This document shows positions 50,122-58,970 of a stretch of 64,000 nucleotides of DNA, piece by piece. The number at the start of each line of letters is the position of its first letter. Positions within the stretch are counted from its first letter, which is position 1. Both the position numbers and the translations under genes were made by a program. A model generated the notes under the pieces. The model had not been told where the DNA came from. It was given only the letters and a program-made list of their open reading frames with translations, and ran no database searches. Origin of the DNA: an uncultured Campylobacter sp. (GTDB taxonomy: Bacteria; Campylobacterota; Campylobacteria; Campylobacterales; Campylobacteraceae); the NCBI RefSeq assembly GCF_905373215.1, contig NZ_CAJPRT010000001.1, positions 186,001-250,000 on the forward strand, in the 5' to 3' direction.

Positions 50122-52434
50122 ATGAAGCAAAATTACGGCGCTAGTAATATTAAAGTTTTAAAGGGTCTTGAAGCCGTTAGAAAGCGCCCAGGAATGTATA
50201 TTGGTGACACCAATATCGGCGGACTTCACCATATGATCTACGAGGTAGTGGATAACTCGATCGACGAGGCGATGGCAGGTTACTGCGACACAATCGACGT
50301 CGAAATCACAAACGAGGGAAGTTGTATCGTTAGCGATAACGGTCGTGGGATTCCCGTTGATATACATCCGACCGAAAAAATTCCTGCCGCGACGGTAGTT
50401 TTAACCGTGCTTCACGCAGGCGGTAAATTTGACAAAGACACTTATAAAGTCTCCGGCGGTCTGCACGGCGTGGGCGTTAGCGTCGTAAATGCGCTCTCAA
50501 AAAAGCTCGTTGCTACGATCAAACGGGATGGAAATATTTATAGACAAGAATTTGCCAAAGGAATTCCTACTACCGAGCTTGAAAAGATGAAAACTACTAA
50601 TCGCACGGGCACTACGATCGAGTTTTGGCCCGACGGCGAAATTTTTGAAATTTTAGAATTTGACGATGAAATTTTATCAAAAAGATTTCGCGAGCTAGCG
50701 TATCTAAATCCAAAAATTACGATAAATTTTAAAGATAACCGCACGGGCAGGGACGAGCACTTTCACTTCGAAGGCGGCTTGGAAAGCTTCGTAAATGATA
50801 TGAATAAAGCGCCTGCCATATCCAAAGCCGTATCGTTTAGCGATAGCGCGGAAGATGTTATGGTGGATTTTGCGCTGATGTATAACGAAACGTATAGCGA
50901 AAATTTATTAAGCTTCGTAAATAATATTAAAACTCCGGACGGCGGTACGCATGAGGCTGGTTTTAGAGCGGGTCTTACGCGCGCTATAACAAATTACGTC
51001 GCGGCAAATGCGGCTGCACGCGAAAAGGACACGAAGATCACCGGCGACGACGTTCGCGAGGGACTTATCGCGGTAATTAGCGTAAAGGTTCCCGAGCCGC
51101 AGTTTGAAGGACAGACTAAAGGTAAGCTGGGCTCCAGCTACGTTAAGCCGATCGTGCAAAAGATGGCGTTTGAGGTGCTTAGCAAGTATTTTGAAGAAAA
51201 TCCGATCGAAGCGCGCGCCATTATGAATAAGGCTCTTTTAGCCGCGCGCGGTCGCGAAGCGGCAAAAAAAGCACGCGATCTAACGCGCAAAAAAGACAAT
51301 ATAAATTCCGTCGGAACCCTTCCCGGAAAGCTAGCCGATTGCCAAAGCAAGGATGCGAGTATTAGCGAAATTTATCTAGTAGAAGGCGATAGCGCGGGCG
51401 GTTCGGCGAAGCAGGGAAGAGACCGCGTGTTTCAAGCGATTCTGCCGCTTAGAGGTAAAATTTTAAACGTAGAAAAGGCGCGCCTGGATAGAATTTTACA
51501 ATCCGAAGAGATTAAAAATATGATCACGGCCTTTGGTTGCGGTATCGGCGAGGAATTTAACGAAGAAAAGCTTCGCTATCACAAAATCATTATTATGACC
51601 GATGCAGATGTCGACGGTAGCCACATTCAGACTCTGCTTTTAACATTTTTCTTTAGATTTTTGCGTCCTATCGTGGAAAACGGCTATGTTTATCTGGCAC
51701 AGCCGCCGCTTTTTAGATATAAAAAGGGTAAAAAAGAAATTTATCTAAAAGACGAAAAGGCGCTTAGCGAGTTTTTGATCGAAACTGGCATTGATATGGG
51801 CGAGTTTGAAGGCATCGGCAACGAGGATCTAATCGATTATCTAAAAATTGTTTCAAACTACCGTTCGCTTTTGAACGAACTTAAAAAGCGCTTTAGCGTG
51901 CTTAGCGCGATCAGATTTTTGATAGAAAACGACGAAGTGCGAAGCCTCGGCTACGAGGAGCTATTTAAAATTTTAAAGCCGCGCCTGGAAAGCGAAGGAT
52001 TTAACATCTTAAATTCCTACGTAAATGATGAAGGCATTAGAATTTATGTCCAAACTCCGAGCGGCTTGGAACAGCTCGTGATAGATGAGAATTTATTCGG
52101 CAATTATATCTTTGAAGAGGCGATCAGAGTTTATTCAAAGATCAAAGAGCGGGATGTAAGCTTTGGCAAGGATTTTATTGAAATTTTAGACGAAATCGAA
52201 AAAAGCTCGAAAAAAGGCGCTTATATTCAGCGCTATAAAGGTCTTGGAGAGATGAATCCGGAGCAGCTTTGGGAAACCACTATGAGCCCTGAAAATCGAA
52301 GGTTGTTAAAAATAAATATAGCCGATGCACAGAGTGCTAGCGATACCTTTAATCTTTTCATGGGTGACGAGGTCGAGCCGCGCCGAAACTACATCCAAGA
52401 TCATGCAAAAGATGTAAAACATTTGGACGTTTAG
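50122..52434 (+). CDS. gyrB: DNA gyrase subunit B
   Basis: The 770-residue ATPase subunit of gyrase, which introduces negative supercoils. The GHKL ATPase domain shows EVVDNSIDEAMAGYCD, DNGRGIPVDIHPTE and GGLHGVGVSVVNALS; the TOPRIM domain has EGDSAGGSAKQGRDR and IMTDADVDGSHIQTLLLTFFF with the metal-binding acidic residues. The C-terminal RYKGLGEMNPEQLWETTM is the family's end region. AAAGGAAAATT precedes the ATG, nine bases after dnaN. A degenerate signalling gene begins at the base after its stop codon. Confidence 0.98.
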   Translation: MKQNYGASNIKVLKGLEAVRKRPGMYIGDTNIGGLHHMIYEVVDNSIDEAMAGYCDTIDVEITNEGSCIVSDNGRGIPVDIHPTEKIPAATVVLTVLHAGGKFDKDTYKVSGGLHGVGVSVVNALSKKLVATIKRDGNIYRQEFAKGIPTTELEKMKTTNRTGTTIEFWPDGEIFEILEFDDEILSKRFRELAYLNPKITINFKDNRTGRDEHFHFEGGLESFVNDMNKAPAISKAVSFSDSAEDVMVDFALMYNETYSENLLSFVNNIKTPDGGTHEAGFRAGLTRAITNYVAANAAAREKDTKITGDDVREGLIAVISVKVPEPQFEGQTKGKLGSSYVKPIVQKMAFEVLSKYFEENPIEARAIMNKALLAARGREAAKKARDLTRKKDNINSVGTLPGKLADCQSKDASISEIYLVEGDSAGGSAKQGRDRVFQAILPLRGKILNVEKARLDRILQSEEIKNMITAFGCGIGEEFNEEKLRYHKIIIMTDADVDGSHIQTLLLTFFFRFLRPIVENGYVYLAQPPLFRYKKGKKEIYLKDEKALSEFLIETGIDMGEFEGIGNEDLIDYLKIVSNYRSLLNELKKRFSVLSAIRFLIENDEVRSLGYEELFKILKPRLESEGFNILNSYVNDEGIRIYVQTPSGLEQLVIDENLFGNYIFEEAIRVYSKIKERDVSFGKDFIEILDEIEKSSKKGAYIQRYKGLGEMNPEQLWETTMSPENRRLLKINIADAQSASDTFNLFMGDEVEPRRNYIQDHAKDVKHLDV

Positions 52435-53862
52435 ATGCTATTTAGTGAGACCAAAGAGCGCGAAAATCGTTTCATAACGGCACTTAAAATTTCGGTGCCA
52501 TTTACCTGCGTTTTGATTGTTTTTGGAATTATTTTATTCCGAAATGGTGAGTTTAAATTTGATGACGTAATTTTATTTTCGATACTTTTAATCTGCTATG
52601 TTTATTATGTTATCTATCAAATTTACTTCGGCTTTCAAAAGACGCTGATCGATCCCGTTACTCACGTATTCGTGCGCGAGGAGATCGAGAAAATTTTGAG
52701 TAATGATCTAGCCAAAAATCGTCAAATAAATATTGTTCTTTTGCGAATTAAAAATATCATCGACATAAACGATCGATACGGTTATAAAAACGGCGATGAA
52801 ATTTTATATGAGTATTGTAAAGAACTTTCAAATTTTATGGCGGAACAGGGCTTTAAGGACCTTCCGATTGGGCGTTTTATAAACGGCTACTTTGTATTCG
52901 GCGTAGAATCAAAAGCTACGAATTTAAGCCATATTTTGCGGATGTTCGAGCATAAAATTTCAAGTCAAACGATTAAAAATGTAGAGATAAAAAGCGAATT
53001 TGCAATGCTTCCAAGCTCCTATGATCGCAACCTAAATAATATCGTAAATGCTCTATTTTATAAGATAAATCACCTGGACGACGAAGAGCACGGCGAGAAG
53101 GCTATTGACGTAGAGAAAGTATTAATTGACGTATTTTCCGCCGACGTAATGGAAGCGATCGATAGTGAAAATTTTAGCTTTAAATATCAGCGCGTTGCAG
53201 ATAAAAACGGCGTAAAATCACATATAAATTTAATTCCAAAGCTCGATCTAAGAAGCGGCGAAAAGATCACAAAAAGTAGAATTTTAGATATTTTGCTTCT
53301 AAATCATTATGACATCAAATACGATATTTCGATGATGAGGCAGATTTCTAGGATCATCTATTTTAAAGATATCGACGCTAAAATTTTTATCGAGATTATG
53401 CCTCAGACCCTGCGAAATAACGAGTTTCGTAATGAAATTTTAAAGCTTATCGATAATAATCTAATCGATCCGAAAAAGATCGTGTTTGAGTTTAACGAAA
53501 GGCTTATCTATTCGGAGATTAAGCGCTTTGATGAAATTTTGATTAAATTCCGCGAACTTGGATTTAGCTTCGCGCTGTCGCAGTTTGGCGGCTCAAACGC
53601 TAGCTTTGAATATTTAAAATTTCTAAACGTCGATTTTATCGTTTATGATATAGAATTTAACAAAAATTTAGACGATGAAAAGATTAAAAATATATTTATA
53701 AGCATCAACGAAGCCTGCGCAAAATCGAGCATCAAAACCATAATGCGCTTTGTAGATAAGCAGGAATTTCAAATGCAGCTTTATAAAATGGGTATTGATT
53801 ATATTCAGGGATTTTGCGTCGAAAAGCCGAACGATATATCGAATTTAAGGAGAGTGCAGTGA
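52435..53862 (+). CDS. Membrane protein with degenerate GGDEF and EAL domains
   Basis: A 475-residue protein with two membrane helices (about 17-36 and 43-62), a GGDEF-like domain (about 75-215) and an EAL-like domain (about 225-470). Both catalytic sites are lost: the GGDEF loop reads RFINGYFVFG, with no GGDEF; the EAL signature is missing (LIPKLDL), the DDFG pair is SQFG and the KIDG lysine site is VYD. It still ends in YIQGFCVEKP, so the EAL fold seems intact. The ATG follows the gyrB stop directly. It is likely a c-di-GMP receptor or a structural partner rather than an enzyme. Its end overlaps queF by four bases. Confidence 0.85.
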   Translation: MLFSETKERENRFITALKISVPFTCVLIVFGIILFRNGEFKFDDVILFSILLICYVYYVIYQIYFGFQKTLIDPVTHVFVREEIEKILSNDLAKNRQINIVLLRIKNIIDINDRYGYKNGDEILYEYCKELSNFMAEQGFKDLPIGRFINGYFVFGVESKATNLSHILRMFEHKISSQTIKNVEIKSEFAMLPSSYDRNLNNIVNALFYKINHLDDEEHGEKAIDVEKVLIDVFSADVMEAIDSENFSFKYQRVADKNGVKSHINLIPKLDLRSGEKITKSRILDILLLNHYDIKYDISMMRQISRIIYFKDIDAKIFIEIMPQTLRNNEFRNEILKLIDNNLIDPKKIVFEFNERLIYSEIKRFDEILIKFRELGFSFALSQFGGSNASFEYLKFLNVDFIVYDIEFNKNLDDEKIKNIFISINEACAKSSIKTIMRFVDKQEFQMQLYKMGIDYIQGFCVEKPNDISNLRRVQ

Positions 53863-54239
53863 GATACGGCGAAGAGGAAATTGAGAAATTTGACATCGAA
53901 AATTTAGAAGTTTGGCCCAATAAACAGGAGCGTGATTATCTAATAAAAATCACCCTGCCCGAGTTTTGCTGCCGCTGCCCGCGTTCGGGCTATCCGGACT
54001 TTGCGACGATCTATTTGGAATATATCCCGGATAAGTTCGTGGTCGAACTTAAAGCGATTAAAATTTACATAAATTCCTTTATGAACCGATATATCAGCCA
54101 CGAAGATAGCATAAATGAAATTTACGGCGCGCTTCAAAGCAAGCTAAAGCCTAAATTTATGAAAATCACGGGCGATTTTAATCCGCGCGGTAACGTCCAC
54201 ACGGTAATCGAAATAAACTCGGATCAAATTTACCGATGA
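53859..54239 (+). CDS. queF: preQ0 reductase QueF
   Basis: A 126-residue NADPH-dependent nitrile reductase that converts 7-cyano-7-deazaguanine to preQ1 in queuosine synthesis. The catalytic cysteine is C40 in FCCRCPRSGYPDFATIYLEY, the CPxSGxPDFA signature; ELKAIKIYINSFMNRYISHE holds the substrate-binding glutamate/tyrosine/histidine segment. It is the short (type I) form. The GTG at 53859 follows AAGGAG; it overlaps the end of the degenerate GGDEF gene. An in-frame ATG 15 codons upstream would add residues that belong to the other frame of the previous gene and is unlikely. It overlaps the next gene by four bases. Confidence 0.95.
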   Translation: MRYGEEEIEKFDIENLEVWPNKQERDYLIKITLPEFCCRCPRSGYPDFATIYLEYIPDKFVVELKAIKIYINSFMNRYISHEDSINEIYGALQSKLKPKFMKITGDFNPRGNVHTVIEINSDQIYR

Positions 54240-55471
54240 TAAGCTCAAATTTAGTCGAACAAATTTTTAAATCCGCAAGCATTAGCCGTTGGAACGATTA
54301 CCCAAAGATGGTGAGTTTAGTCGAGCTCGACAAACAGGCACATAAATTTATCATTGCTTATTTTATTGCTAGCTTTGAGCGCGATGTGGATATCAACTAC
54401 GTGATAGAAGCGGGGATTTTCGAGTTTTTAGCGCGTATCGTAGTAACCGACATCCGCCCAGATGTCTTTCATCAGATACAAAAAACCAAGAAAAAAAAGA
54501 TCAACGAATGGGTTTTAAGTGTCCTGGAAAGCGATCTTTTGCCTATTCAAAACGGCGCCTTTTTCGAGCGATTTAAAAAATATCTAAATTCCAAAGATCA
54601 TAAGAAAGAAGCCGTGATTTTAAAGGCGGCGAGCTACCTCTCTACGCGGTGGGAATTTAACATCGTCTATCAAACGAGCCAGTTTTTAAATGATATTGAA
54701 GAACTAAAAGCCAAGGTCGAGGAGGAGCTCGAGGATTATTACGAGCTAATCGGCGTGCGAAAGATCGTGATGAATAAAAAACTTGCCCGCATAGTTGATC
54801 TTAGTGGCAGACTTCGTTTTCAAAAACGCTGGGCGCAGACGCCGCGCATCCCTGAGACATCGGTGCTGGGACACATGCTGGTAGTTGCGATTTTAAGTTA
54901 CTTTTTCTCGCTTGAAGTGGGTGCGTGTCGCTCGCGCACGGCATATAATTTTTTCTGCGCGCTATTTCACGATCTACCAGAAAGCCTCACTCGCGACATC
55001 ATTAGCCCCGTAAAATACGGCGTTAAAGGCCTTAGCGACATCATCAGCGAATATGAGATGCGGCTGATAGACGATAAAATTTTACCTTTCGTGCCGGAAC
55101 ATATGAGAGATGATTTTAGCTATATTTTGGGTATCCGCAAAGAGGGCGGTAAATTTATAAAAGACGAGTTTGAAAACCGCACCTTCGAGCTAGGCAAGGA
55201 GCCTAAATTTGCAGAGGGCAGCCTAAAGATGTTTAACGAAGATAAATTTCGCGCAATCGACGGCAAGGCGCTTAAGTATTGCGACAAACTCGCGGCATTT
55301 TTTGAGGCGGGGATTTCGATTAGTTACGGCGTAAAGAGCAAGGAGCTGCTTAGCGGGTATAGTTCGATGTTAGAGTTTTTCAAATCAAAGCCGAAAATTG
55401 AAGGCGTTGATTTTCAGAGTGTTTGCGAGGATTTCAAAGAGCATTTCGGGCTTAATAGGATCGATTTGTAA
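54236..55471 (+). CDS. HD-domain phosphohydrolase-like protein
   Basis: A 411-residue protein with an HD-type metal site. The conserved residues are H213 in LGHMLVVAIL, the H245-D246 pair in LFHDLPESLTRDI, and Asp near 354 in KYCDKLAAFFE, matching the HD_3/YfbR-like group of nucleotide phosphohydrolases. The N-terminal 200 residues are helical and include SRWNDYPKMVSLVELDKQAH, similar to the RW...H segment of YfbR. An ATGA overlap with queF shows translational coupling. The substrate is unknown: a 5'-deoxynucleotide is possible. No signal or membrane helix. A homopolymer of eight A (54491-54498) lies within the frame. Confidence 0.8.
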   Translation: MISSNLVEQIFKSASISRWNDYPKMVSLVELDKQAHKFIIAYFIASFERDVDINYVIEAGIFEFLARIVVTDIRPDVFHQIQKTKKKKINEWVLSVLESDLLPIQNGAFFERFKKYLNSKDHKKEAVILKAASYLSTRWEFNIVYQTSQFLNDIEELKAKVEEELEDYYELIGVRKIVMNKKLARIVDLSGRLRFQKRWAQTPRIPETSVLGHMLVVAILSYFFSLEVGACRSRTAYNFFCALFHDLPESLTRDIISPVKYGVKGLSDIISEYEMRLIDDKILPFVPEHMRDDFSYILGIRKEGGKFIKDEFENRTFELGKEPKFAEGSLKMFNEDKFRAIDGKALKYCDKLAAFFEAGISISYGVKSKELLSGYSSMLEFFKSKPKIEGVDFQSVCEDFKEHFGLNRIDL

Positions 55472-55473
55472 AA

Positions 55474-55576
55474 CCCCTTCCCAGATGGCTGCGGCACATG
55501 CGAGATCTAAGTGCTCTGCTGTATTCCTACCCTGAAGCGGTGCCTAAAAAAAGCATTGCACAGGTCTAAGAAAGGG
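55474..55576 (-). ncRNA. ffs: Signal recognition particle 4.5S-type RNA
   Basis: On the minus strand this 103-base stretch has the invariant SRP RNA domain IV: CAGG, a GTA/TAC stem, the GGAA tetraloop (complement of TTCC at 55524-55527) and AGCAG (core 55516-55534). The 5' end CCCTTTCTTAGA pairs with the 3' end TCTGGGAAGGGG over twelve positions including G-U pairs, closing the long hairpin. A TATAAT -10 lies just upstream (55585-55590) and TTTT follows the 3' end at 55473-55470. The GCATGTGCCG segment matches the bacterial 4.5S RNA. It acts with Ffh and FtsY in co-translational export. Confidence 0.88.
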
Positions 55577-55584
55577 CAAACGGG

Positions 55585-55590
55585 ATTATA
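55585..55590 (-). promoter_or_regulatory. -10 element of the SRP RNA
   Basis: TATAAT on the minus strand ends about eight bases before the predicted 5' end of the SRP RNA at 55576, the expected spacing. Confidence 0.75.
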
Positions 55591-55619
55591 TGGAAATGTT
55601 TCTTAAAGTAAGGTTATAA

Positions 55620-56039
55620 ATGAATTTTAAAAATCATCTTCTATCCGTATTTCGCGAGGTCTTTATCCCTCATCATCGCTCTATCGAGTTCAGAGCTAAA
55701 ATTTTTGCCGCGATGCTGCTTGCCAAAAAGAAGCAGACCGACGAGGATTATGACGCGATTAAAGATATAGCGGGTGAAATTTATCCAGGCGACGAGCAGC
55801 GCATCGGCGTGCTGGTCTCCATCGTAAAAGAATATATTTTAAAGGCAAAGACCTATAAAAGCTTAAATTTAGACTCGCTTCTAAAAGAGATCGACAGAGA
55901 TATCAAAAATAACAAAAAATATATCAAAAAGATCGATTTTTCGCATCTGCGCCGTCTGATCGGAGATGATGACGAGGATGCGCTGATCCAACAGCGCGTG
56001 TATGAGTTTTTTGTCTGCGAAGTCAAAGAGTATTCGTAA
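55620..56039 (+). CDS. Conserved helical protein of unknown function
   Basis: A 139-residue soluble protein that looks fully alpha-helical. The segment FRAKIFAAMLLAKKKQTDEDYDAIKDIAGEIYPGDEQRI has the style of a TerB-like helical domain but lacks clear metal-binding residues. Its start follows AAGGTTATAA. It sits between the SRP RNA, on the opposite strand, and typA. I cannot assign a function. Confidence 0.7.
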   Translation: MNFKNHLLSVFREVFIPHHRSIEFRAKIFAAMLLAKKKQTDEDYDAIKDIAGEIYPGDEQRIGVLVSIVKEYILKAKTYKSLNLDSLLKEIDRDIKNNKKYIKKIDFSHLRRLIGDDDEDALIQQRVYEFFVCEVKEYS

Positions 56040-56064
56040 ATTTTTATCTTAAGAATTTTTTTAG

Positions 56065-56070
56065 TATAAT
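56065..56070 (+). promoter_or_regulatory. Probable -10 element of typA
   Basis: TATAAT preceded by a run of seven T, 33 bases before the TTG start of typA; it follows the Campylobacter pattern of T-rich upstream tract and clear -10. Confidence 0.65.
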
Positions 56071-56103
56071 CATCAGTTTTTGAAATTATAAACGGAGAAA
56101 AAT

Positions 56104-57906
56104 TTGGAAAATATCAGAAATATCGCGGTTATCGCGCACGTTGATCACGGCAAGACCACTATCGTAGATGAGCTTTTAAAACAATCCGGCACCTTTGGTA
56201 ATCACCAAGAAGTCGGCGAGCGCGTGATGGACAGCAACGATATAGAGCGCGAGCGCGGTATTACGATCCTATCCAAAAACACCGCCATCCACTACGGCGG
56301 CGTTAAAATCAACATCATTGACACTCCGGGCCACGCCGATTTTGGCGGCGAGGTCGAGCGCGTGCTAAAGATGGTAGACGGCGTGCTTTTGCTCGTCGAT
56401 GCGCAAGAAGGAGTCATGCCGCAGACAAAATTTGTCGTAAAAAAGGCGCTATCTTTGGGGCTTAGGCCGATAGTAGTCGTAAATAAGATCGACAAGCCCG
56501 CAGCCGATCCGGACCGCGTGGTAAATGAAATTTTCGATCTTTTCGTAGCGCTTGACGCAAACGACGAGCAGCTAGAGTTCCCCGTCATCTACGCCGCGGC
56601 CAAAAACGGCTACGCAAAATACGATCTAAACGACGCAAGCGCCGATATGAAGCCGCTTTTTGAGACGATCATCTCTCACGTCCCTACTCCGAGCGGTAGC
56701 GATGATAATCCGCTGCAGCTGCAGGTTTTCACGCTCGATTACGATAACTACGTCGGAAAGATCGGCATCGCTAGGATTTTCAACGGCACGATAAACAAAA
56801 ACCAAAGCGTTATGCTAGCCAAAGCCGATGGCACGCACATCAACGGTAGAATTTCAAAGCTGATCGGCTTTAACGGACTTGAGCGCACCGACATTGATAC
56901 GGCGGGCACCGGCGACATTGTAGCGATTGCGGGCTTTGACGCGCTTGACGTAGGCGATAGCATCGTCGATCCCAATAATCCGATTCCGCTTGATGCGCTG
57001 CATATCGAAGAGCCGACCCTTAGCGTAATTTTTAGCGTAAATGACGGACCGCTAGCCGGCACGGAGGGTAAATTCGTAACCTCAAATAAGATCGACGAGC
57101 GCTTGGAAGCGGAGATGAAAACCAACATCGCGATGCGCTATGAAAACGCGGGCGAGGGTAAATTTAAAGTAAGCGGTCGCGGCGAGCTGCAGATCACGAT
57201 TTTGGCTGAAAATATGCGTCGCGAGGGCTTTGAGTTTTGCCTCGGACGTCCGGAAGTTATCATCAAAGAGATCGACGGCATCAAATGCGAGCCTTTCGAG
57301 CATCTAGTCATCGACGCGCCCGATGATTGCACCGGCACCGTCATCGAAAAGCTCGGTCGTAAAAAGGCTGAGATGAAGGTGATGAATCCTACCGGTGACG
57401 GGCAGACGCGCATGGAGTTTGAGATCCCGGCGCGCGGTCTCATCGGCTTTCGCTCGCAGTTTTTGACCGATACTCGCGGCGAAGGGGTGATGAATCATAG
57501 CTTTTTGGAATTTCGCCCCTTCATCGGCGCGGTCGAGAAGCGGCAAAACGGCGCGCTCGTGAGCATGGAAAACGGAGTGGCGCTAGGATACAGCCTGTGG
57601 AACCTGCAAGATCGCGGCGTGCTTTTTATCGCTCCGCAGGCGAAGGTCTATCTGGGCATGATCATCGGCGAGCACAGCCGCCCGAACGATCTGGACGTCA
57701 ATCCGATCAAGGGTAAAAATTTAACCAACGTCCGCGCCAGCGGTAGCGATGATGCGATCAAGCTCGTGCCGCCGCGCGCATTAAATTTAGAGCGCGCGCT
57801 GGAGTGGATCGAGGAGGACGAGCTTGTGGAGGTTACGCCCGTAAATATCCGCGTGCGCAAGCGATACCTGGATCCTACGACGCGCAGACGAATGGCGAAA
57901 AAATAG
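56104..57906 (+). CDS. typA: Ribosome-binding GTPase TypA/BipA
   Basis: A 600-residue translational GTPase that binds the ribosome and affects assembly and stress responses. G1 is AHVDHGKTT (10-18), G2 RGITI, G3 DTPGHADFGGEVER and G4 NKIDKP. Elongation-factor-G-like domains follow, and the C-terminal RMAKK end matches BipA. It starts at TTG with GGAGA upstream; no better ATG is near. A perfect terminator follows. The gene is monocistronic with its own promoter. Confidence 0.96.
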   Translation: MENIRNIAVIAHVDHGKTTIVDELLKQSGTFGNHQEVGERVMDSNDIERERGITILSKNTAIHYGGVKINIIDTPGHADFGGEVERVLKMVDGVLLLVDAQEGVMPQTKFVVKKALSLGLRPIVVVNKIDKPAADPDRVVNEIFDLFVALDANDEQLEFPVIYAAAKNGYAKYDLNDASADMKPLFETIISHVPTPSGSDDNPLQLQVFTLDYDNYVGKIGIARIFNGTINKNQSVMLAKADGTHINGRISKLIGFNGLERTDIDTAGTGDIVAIAGFDALDVGDSIVDPNNPIPLDALHIEEPTLSVIFSVNDGPLAGTEGKFVTSNKIDERLEAEMKTNIAMRYENAGEGKFKVSGRGELQITILAENMRREGFEFCLGRPEVIIKEIDGIKCEPFEHLVIDAPDDCTGTVIEKLGRKKAEMKVMNPTGDGQTRMEFEIPARGLIGFRSQFLTDTRGEGVMNHSFLEFRPFIGAVEKRQNGALVSMENGVALGYSLWNLQDRGVLFIAPQAKVYLGMIIGEHSRPNDLDVNPIKGKNLTNVRASGSDDAIKLVPPRALNLERALEWIEEDELVEVTPVNIRVRKRYLDPTTRRRMAKK

Positions 57907-57933
57907 AATTTTTTGGATGAAATTTTAAAATTC

Positions 57934-57970
57934 GGCGTGAAATTTAGCTTTTAAATTTCACGCCTTTTTT
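57934..57970 (+). terminator. Rho-independent terminator of typA
   Basis: GGCGTGAAATTTA (57934-57946) and TAAATTTCACGCC (57952-57964) form a perfect 13-bp stem with a 5-base loop, followed by six T (57965-57970). It is the clearest terminator in the window. Confidence 0.95.
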
Positions 57971-58019
57971 ATAGGCAAATTTTAAAATTTGCGCTGCTAA
58001 AATTTTGCTAGGAGAGGTA

Positions 58020-58607
58020 ATGAATCTTGTTTTATTCGACTTTGACGGCACGATCACGCGCGATGATTCGCTGCTCGAGTTCGTCGCCTACGTAGTCGGA
58101 TTTAAGAAATTTTTTCGCGGGATTTTGGTGCTATCTCCCATTTTGGCGGCGTATAAACTAGGCCTTACGAGTAATAATTTTACGCGCAGAAAGCTTTTGG
58201 GCCACTTTTTTGCGGGCATGAGCGCCGATAAATTCGATAAAATTTGCAAAAAATACTCCACCACTCACATCGAAGATATCCTAAAACAAAGCGCGATGGA
58301 CAAGATCGCAAGCTACAAAGCCGCGGGCGATAAGATCGTCATCGTCACTGCCTCGCTCGAAGACTGGCTGCGTCCGTGGTGCGAGGCGCAGGGCTTGGAG
58401 CTTTTAGGCACTAAAATACGGCGCAAAGGCGGCATCATCACGGGCGAGATCGAGGGGCAGAACTGCTACGGCGCGCAAAAGGTCGCTCGCGTGCGTGCGG
58501 CATACGACGTGCAGGCTTTCGATCGCGTTATCGCTTACGGCGACAGCAGAGGCGATCGCGAGATGCTCGAGTTTGCCGACGAGGCACACTACAAGGCGTT
58601 TGAGTAA
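58020..58607 (+). CDS. HAD-IB family phosphatase
   Basis: A 195-residue cytoplasmic hydrolase of the haloacid dehalogenase superfamily, subfamily IB, related to phosphoserine phosphatases. Motif I is DFDGT (7-11, with the nucleophile and acid/base aspartates), motif II lies in KIVIVTAS and motif III/IV is the lysine and GDSRGDREML near the C-terminus. AGGAGAGG precedes the ATG at 58020; an ATG five codons earlier is less well placed. It has a moderately long cap between motifs I and II. Substrate unknown. It follows the typA terminator. Confidence 0.88.
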   Translation: MNLVLFDFDGTITRDDSLLEFVAYVVGFKKFFRGILVLSPILAAYKLGLTSNNFTRRKLLGHFFAGMSADKFDKICKKYSTTHIEDILKQSAMDKIASYKAAGDKIVIVTASLEDWLRPWCEAQGLELLGTKIRRKGGIITGEIEGQNCYGAQKVARVRAAYDVQAFDRVIAYGDSRGDREMLEFADEAHYKAFE

Positions 58608-58970
58608 AATTTAACGGCTGAAAGCTTAAAATAGCATCTGCGGCGACTGCGCTTTTGCTGAGAGCTAGATTTCTCCTCACGCAGAATTTTATCCTTATCA
58701 AATTTATCGCGCTTGTCTAGGGGATTTTGTTGCAGCACGGATTTTAAAATTCGCAGTGCGGGTAAAACTATGTTCGTAGCGTAGAATTTTGCTTTGAATG
58801 GAATAGATATTCTAAAACCGAGCAAGCGTGAGATAAAATTTTAAATTTTAGAATTTTACGAAATTTTGCAGCTACAAAAATCCCAAAATTTGCAGATCGT
58901 AGAATTCCACTCGCCGCGTGCGAAGCGGAATTTTAAAATTTAAAAATCCCGCGCCTTAGAATTCTAAGGT
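58608..58970. other. Intergenic region, no gene seen
   Basis: About 360 bases between convergent genes, AT-rich with AAATTTTAAAATTT-type words. No hairpin or RNA gene stands out. Confidence 0.45.

Noticed and set aside
54491..54498. Run of eight A inside the HD-domain gene as a phase switch
   Set aside because: The gene is in frame and the run encodes lysines in a basic stretch; no sign of variation from this sequence alone.
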